Shown here piece after piece: positions 62,778 through 64,000 of a stretch of DNA of 64,000 nucleotides. Source of the stretch: Natroniella sp046097105 (GTDB taxonomy: Bacteria > Bacillota > Halanaerobiia > Halobacteroidales > Halobacteroidaceae); the NCBI RefSeq assembly GCF_046097105.1, contig NZ_CP175562.1, forward strand, positions 682,001 to 746,000. The letters are read 5' to 3'. The notes under the pieces were generated by a model. It had not been told where the DNA came from. It did no database searches and was given only the letters and a program-made list of their open reading frames with translations. Position 1 is the first letter of the stretch. Every line of letters starts with the position of its first letter. The position numbers and the translations under genes were made by a program.

Positions 62778-63101
62778 GTGGTAAAGAAAGAAAAAACAAT
62801 TGAAATAGATCGGATTTATCATAGTAAAGATGTTGATCGAGCTGAAGTGATTTATCAATTGAGTAATGGAGTTAAAGTTATTAATCGCAGTAAAGAGATT
62901 ATTAAAAAGCTGAATGTTGATAAATGGGAGGAAGTTAGTTTTGTTCCAGAAGGCTTTGAGGAAGTATCTAGAAATATTACGTCTCAGGAAGAAAGAGAAT
63001 TAAAAAAATTTCTAGATCAATTTCAGACTAATAAGCAATCTGAGCAAGATAAGTGGCTGAAGAATATTTGGCAGAAGATAATTAATTTATTTAAAAGATA
63101 A
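62778..63101 (+). CDS. Small protein, unknown
   Basis: This 107-residue hydrophilic protein starts at GTG 62778 behind AGAAGGAGGAAAATAGAAG. An N-terminal beta-rich half (IEIDRIYHSKDVDRAEVIYQLSNGVKVINRS) is followed by a helical, lysine-rich tail ending in the amphipathic IWQKIINLFKR. It is unrecognised. It lies 137 bp before the alkaline phosphatase gene with separate ribosome sites. Confidence 0.65.
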   Translation: MVKKEKTIEIDRIYHSKDVDRAEVIYQLSNGVKVINRSKEIIKKLNVDKWEEVSFVPEGFEEVSRNITSQEERELKKFLDQFQTNKQSEQDKWLKNIWQKIINLFKR

Positions 63102-63238
63102 GGTCTATGATAATATAATTTAATTTGAAATTTAAGTAAAGGTAATTTTCTCCTTGCTAAAAAAATCTTTTTTAAGAATAAATAATAGCAAAAAAGTTAA
63201 TTTTAATATTAACAGACAGTAAGTAAGGAGGAAATAAA

Positions 63239-64000
63239 ATGAAACGTAACTTTAAGATCTTATTTGTATTGTTGTTTATTTTTCTGTTAACAGCTTGTGC
63301 TCCACAAGAAACTCCTCCGCAAGAACAAGAGGAAGCAAGACCTAACAATGTAATCGTTATGATTGCTGATGGAATGGGAACAGGTCAAATGGAAGTTGCA
63401 CGTTTGTTTGAACATGGTAGGGAGGGAGAATTATTTATGGAAACCCTTCCTCATGTAGCATTAGCTAGGACTTATTCAGCCGACTATGATGTTACTGATT
63501 CTGCTGCCGCGGGTACAGCACTTGCCAATGCAGCTAAGACTAATAATGGTATGGTTGGTGTTGGCCCGGATGGTGAGGAATTGGTAAGTGTATTGGATAT
63601 TTTTAAAGAACAAGGCAAGACGGTTGGTGTTGTTTCTACGAATACTGTTACAGATGCTACACCAGCAGCTTATGTTGCTAAAACTGAAGCTCGAGGTAAT
63701 CAAGCGGAGATAGCTCGACAGATTTATGAAAATGAATATCATATAGCCTTAGGTGGTGGAGAGAGATTTTTCCAACCAGAAGCACAAGATGGTGAAGACT
63801 TAATTGCTGCTTTTGAAGAGGAAGGTTATGAAATTCCTAGGGATAGACAAGAATTAGCGAGTATAGAACCTACTGCTGAGACAAGAATTTTGGGTCTCTT
63901 TCATCCTTCCTTTATGAATTATGTAGGAGATAGAGAGATCTTAGAAAGTGAAGAGCCTTCTCTTGTAGAGATGTCAAAAAAAGCAATCGAAACTGCTTCA
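63239..64000 (+). CDS. Alkaline phosphatase lipoprotein, N-terminal part (runs off the window)
   Basis: The first 254 codons are seen. The lipobox is LLTAC20. The metal-binding start is MIADGMGTG (D44) and the nucleophile motif is TDSAAAGTA (D87, S88), both PhoA-type. The protein would be anchored outside the cytoplasmic membrane and release phosphate from esters. ATG 63239 follows AAGGAGGAAATAAA. The remaining metal ligands lie beyond the window. Confidence 0.93.
   Translation, partial: MKRNFKILFVLLFIFLLTACAPQETPPQEQEEARPNNVIVMIADGMGTGQMEVARLFEHGREGELFMETLPHVALARTYSADYDVTDSAAAGTALANAAKTNNGMVGVGPDGEELVSVLDIFKEQGKTVGVVSTNTVTDATPAAYVAKTEARGNQAEIARQIYENEYHIALGGGERFFQPEAQDGEDLIAAFEEEGYEIPRDRQELASIEPTAETRILGLFHPSFMNYVGDREILESEEPSLVEMSKKAIETAS

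Noticed and set aside
63476..63742. Minus-strand frame opposite the alkaline phosphatase
   Set aside because: The plus strand has a lipobox, metal motifs and a ribosome site; the minus frame has none of these.
1..64000. tRNA, rRNA or known riboswitches
   Set aside because: I saw no cloverleaf with a CCA-side arm, no rRNA-like sequence and no riboswitch core that I could support by eye.

Overview
The window looks like a chromosomal segment of a low-GC, endospore-forming, anaerobic Firmicute. A halophilic member of the Halanaerobiales (Orenia/Halobacteroidaceae-like) is my best guess, inferred from the AT-rich code, GGAGG ribosome sites, a SpoVT regulator, rubredoxin and strongly acidic proteins. 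No rRNA or tRNA gene was seen, so the taxon is not proven.

Region 1 (1-3.86 kb) is the 3' end of a CRISPR-Cas adaptation operon (cas1 end, cas2, cas4), a leader with nested inverted repeats, and a 34-repeat array that carries one spacer twice. Region 2 (3.86-24.2 kb) is mostly host backbone: a DUF3231-type gene split by an IS4-family element with a 9-bp target duplication, small unknown genes, PadR, rubredoxin, a lipoprotein with a degenerate metalloprotease motif, SpoVT, thioredoxin with a CsoR/CstR-like repressor, a second decayed IS4 copy, MurC, and a maltokinase/GlgM-like pair.

Region 3 (about 24.2-54.45 kb) is the most remarkable part. A 350-residue tyrosine recombinase is followed by an attI-like repeat region and eleven units, each ending in a ~125-137 bp imperfect inverted repeat organised like an integron attC site (R''-L''-loop-L'-R'). 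For several units the first seven bases (G plus TTNNNN) are the exact reverse complement of the R'' box at that unit's far end, as expected for integron cassettes. The recombinase lacks the extra segment typical of IntI and is co-directional with its cassettes. Cargo is largely defence-like or toxin-antitoxin: an NB-ARC/TPR receptor paired with a small membrane protein sharing a short motif (amyloid-signalling-like), a HEPN-type protein, Fic/VbhA-like, an autoinhibited Fic, and Doc with an AbrB-type antitoxin. Five 1627-bp units carry an IS91-like HUH transposase and behave as cassettes themselves; three are in perfect tandem and one is nested inside another unit's attC. Four group II introns sit 11 bases into different units, right after the attC R' box; one has lost its reverse-transcriptase ORF.

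Region 4 (54.5-64 kb) returns to backbone: cupin, two chemoreceptor-type proteins (one with matched triple repeats in both arms of its signalling hairpin), PspC, YbjQ, MarR with a perfect operator palindrome, cardiolipin synthase and the start of a lipoprotein alkaline phosphatase. A heptamer, TTGGCCC, recurs about 22 times in the backbone and was not found in the CRISPR region or the cassette array.
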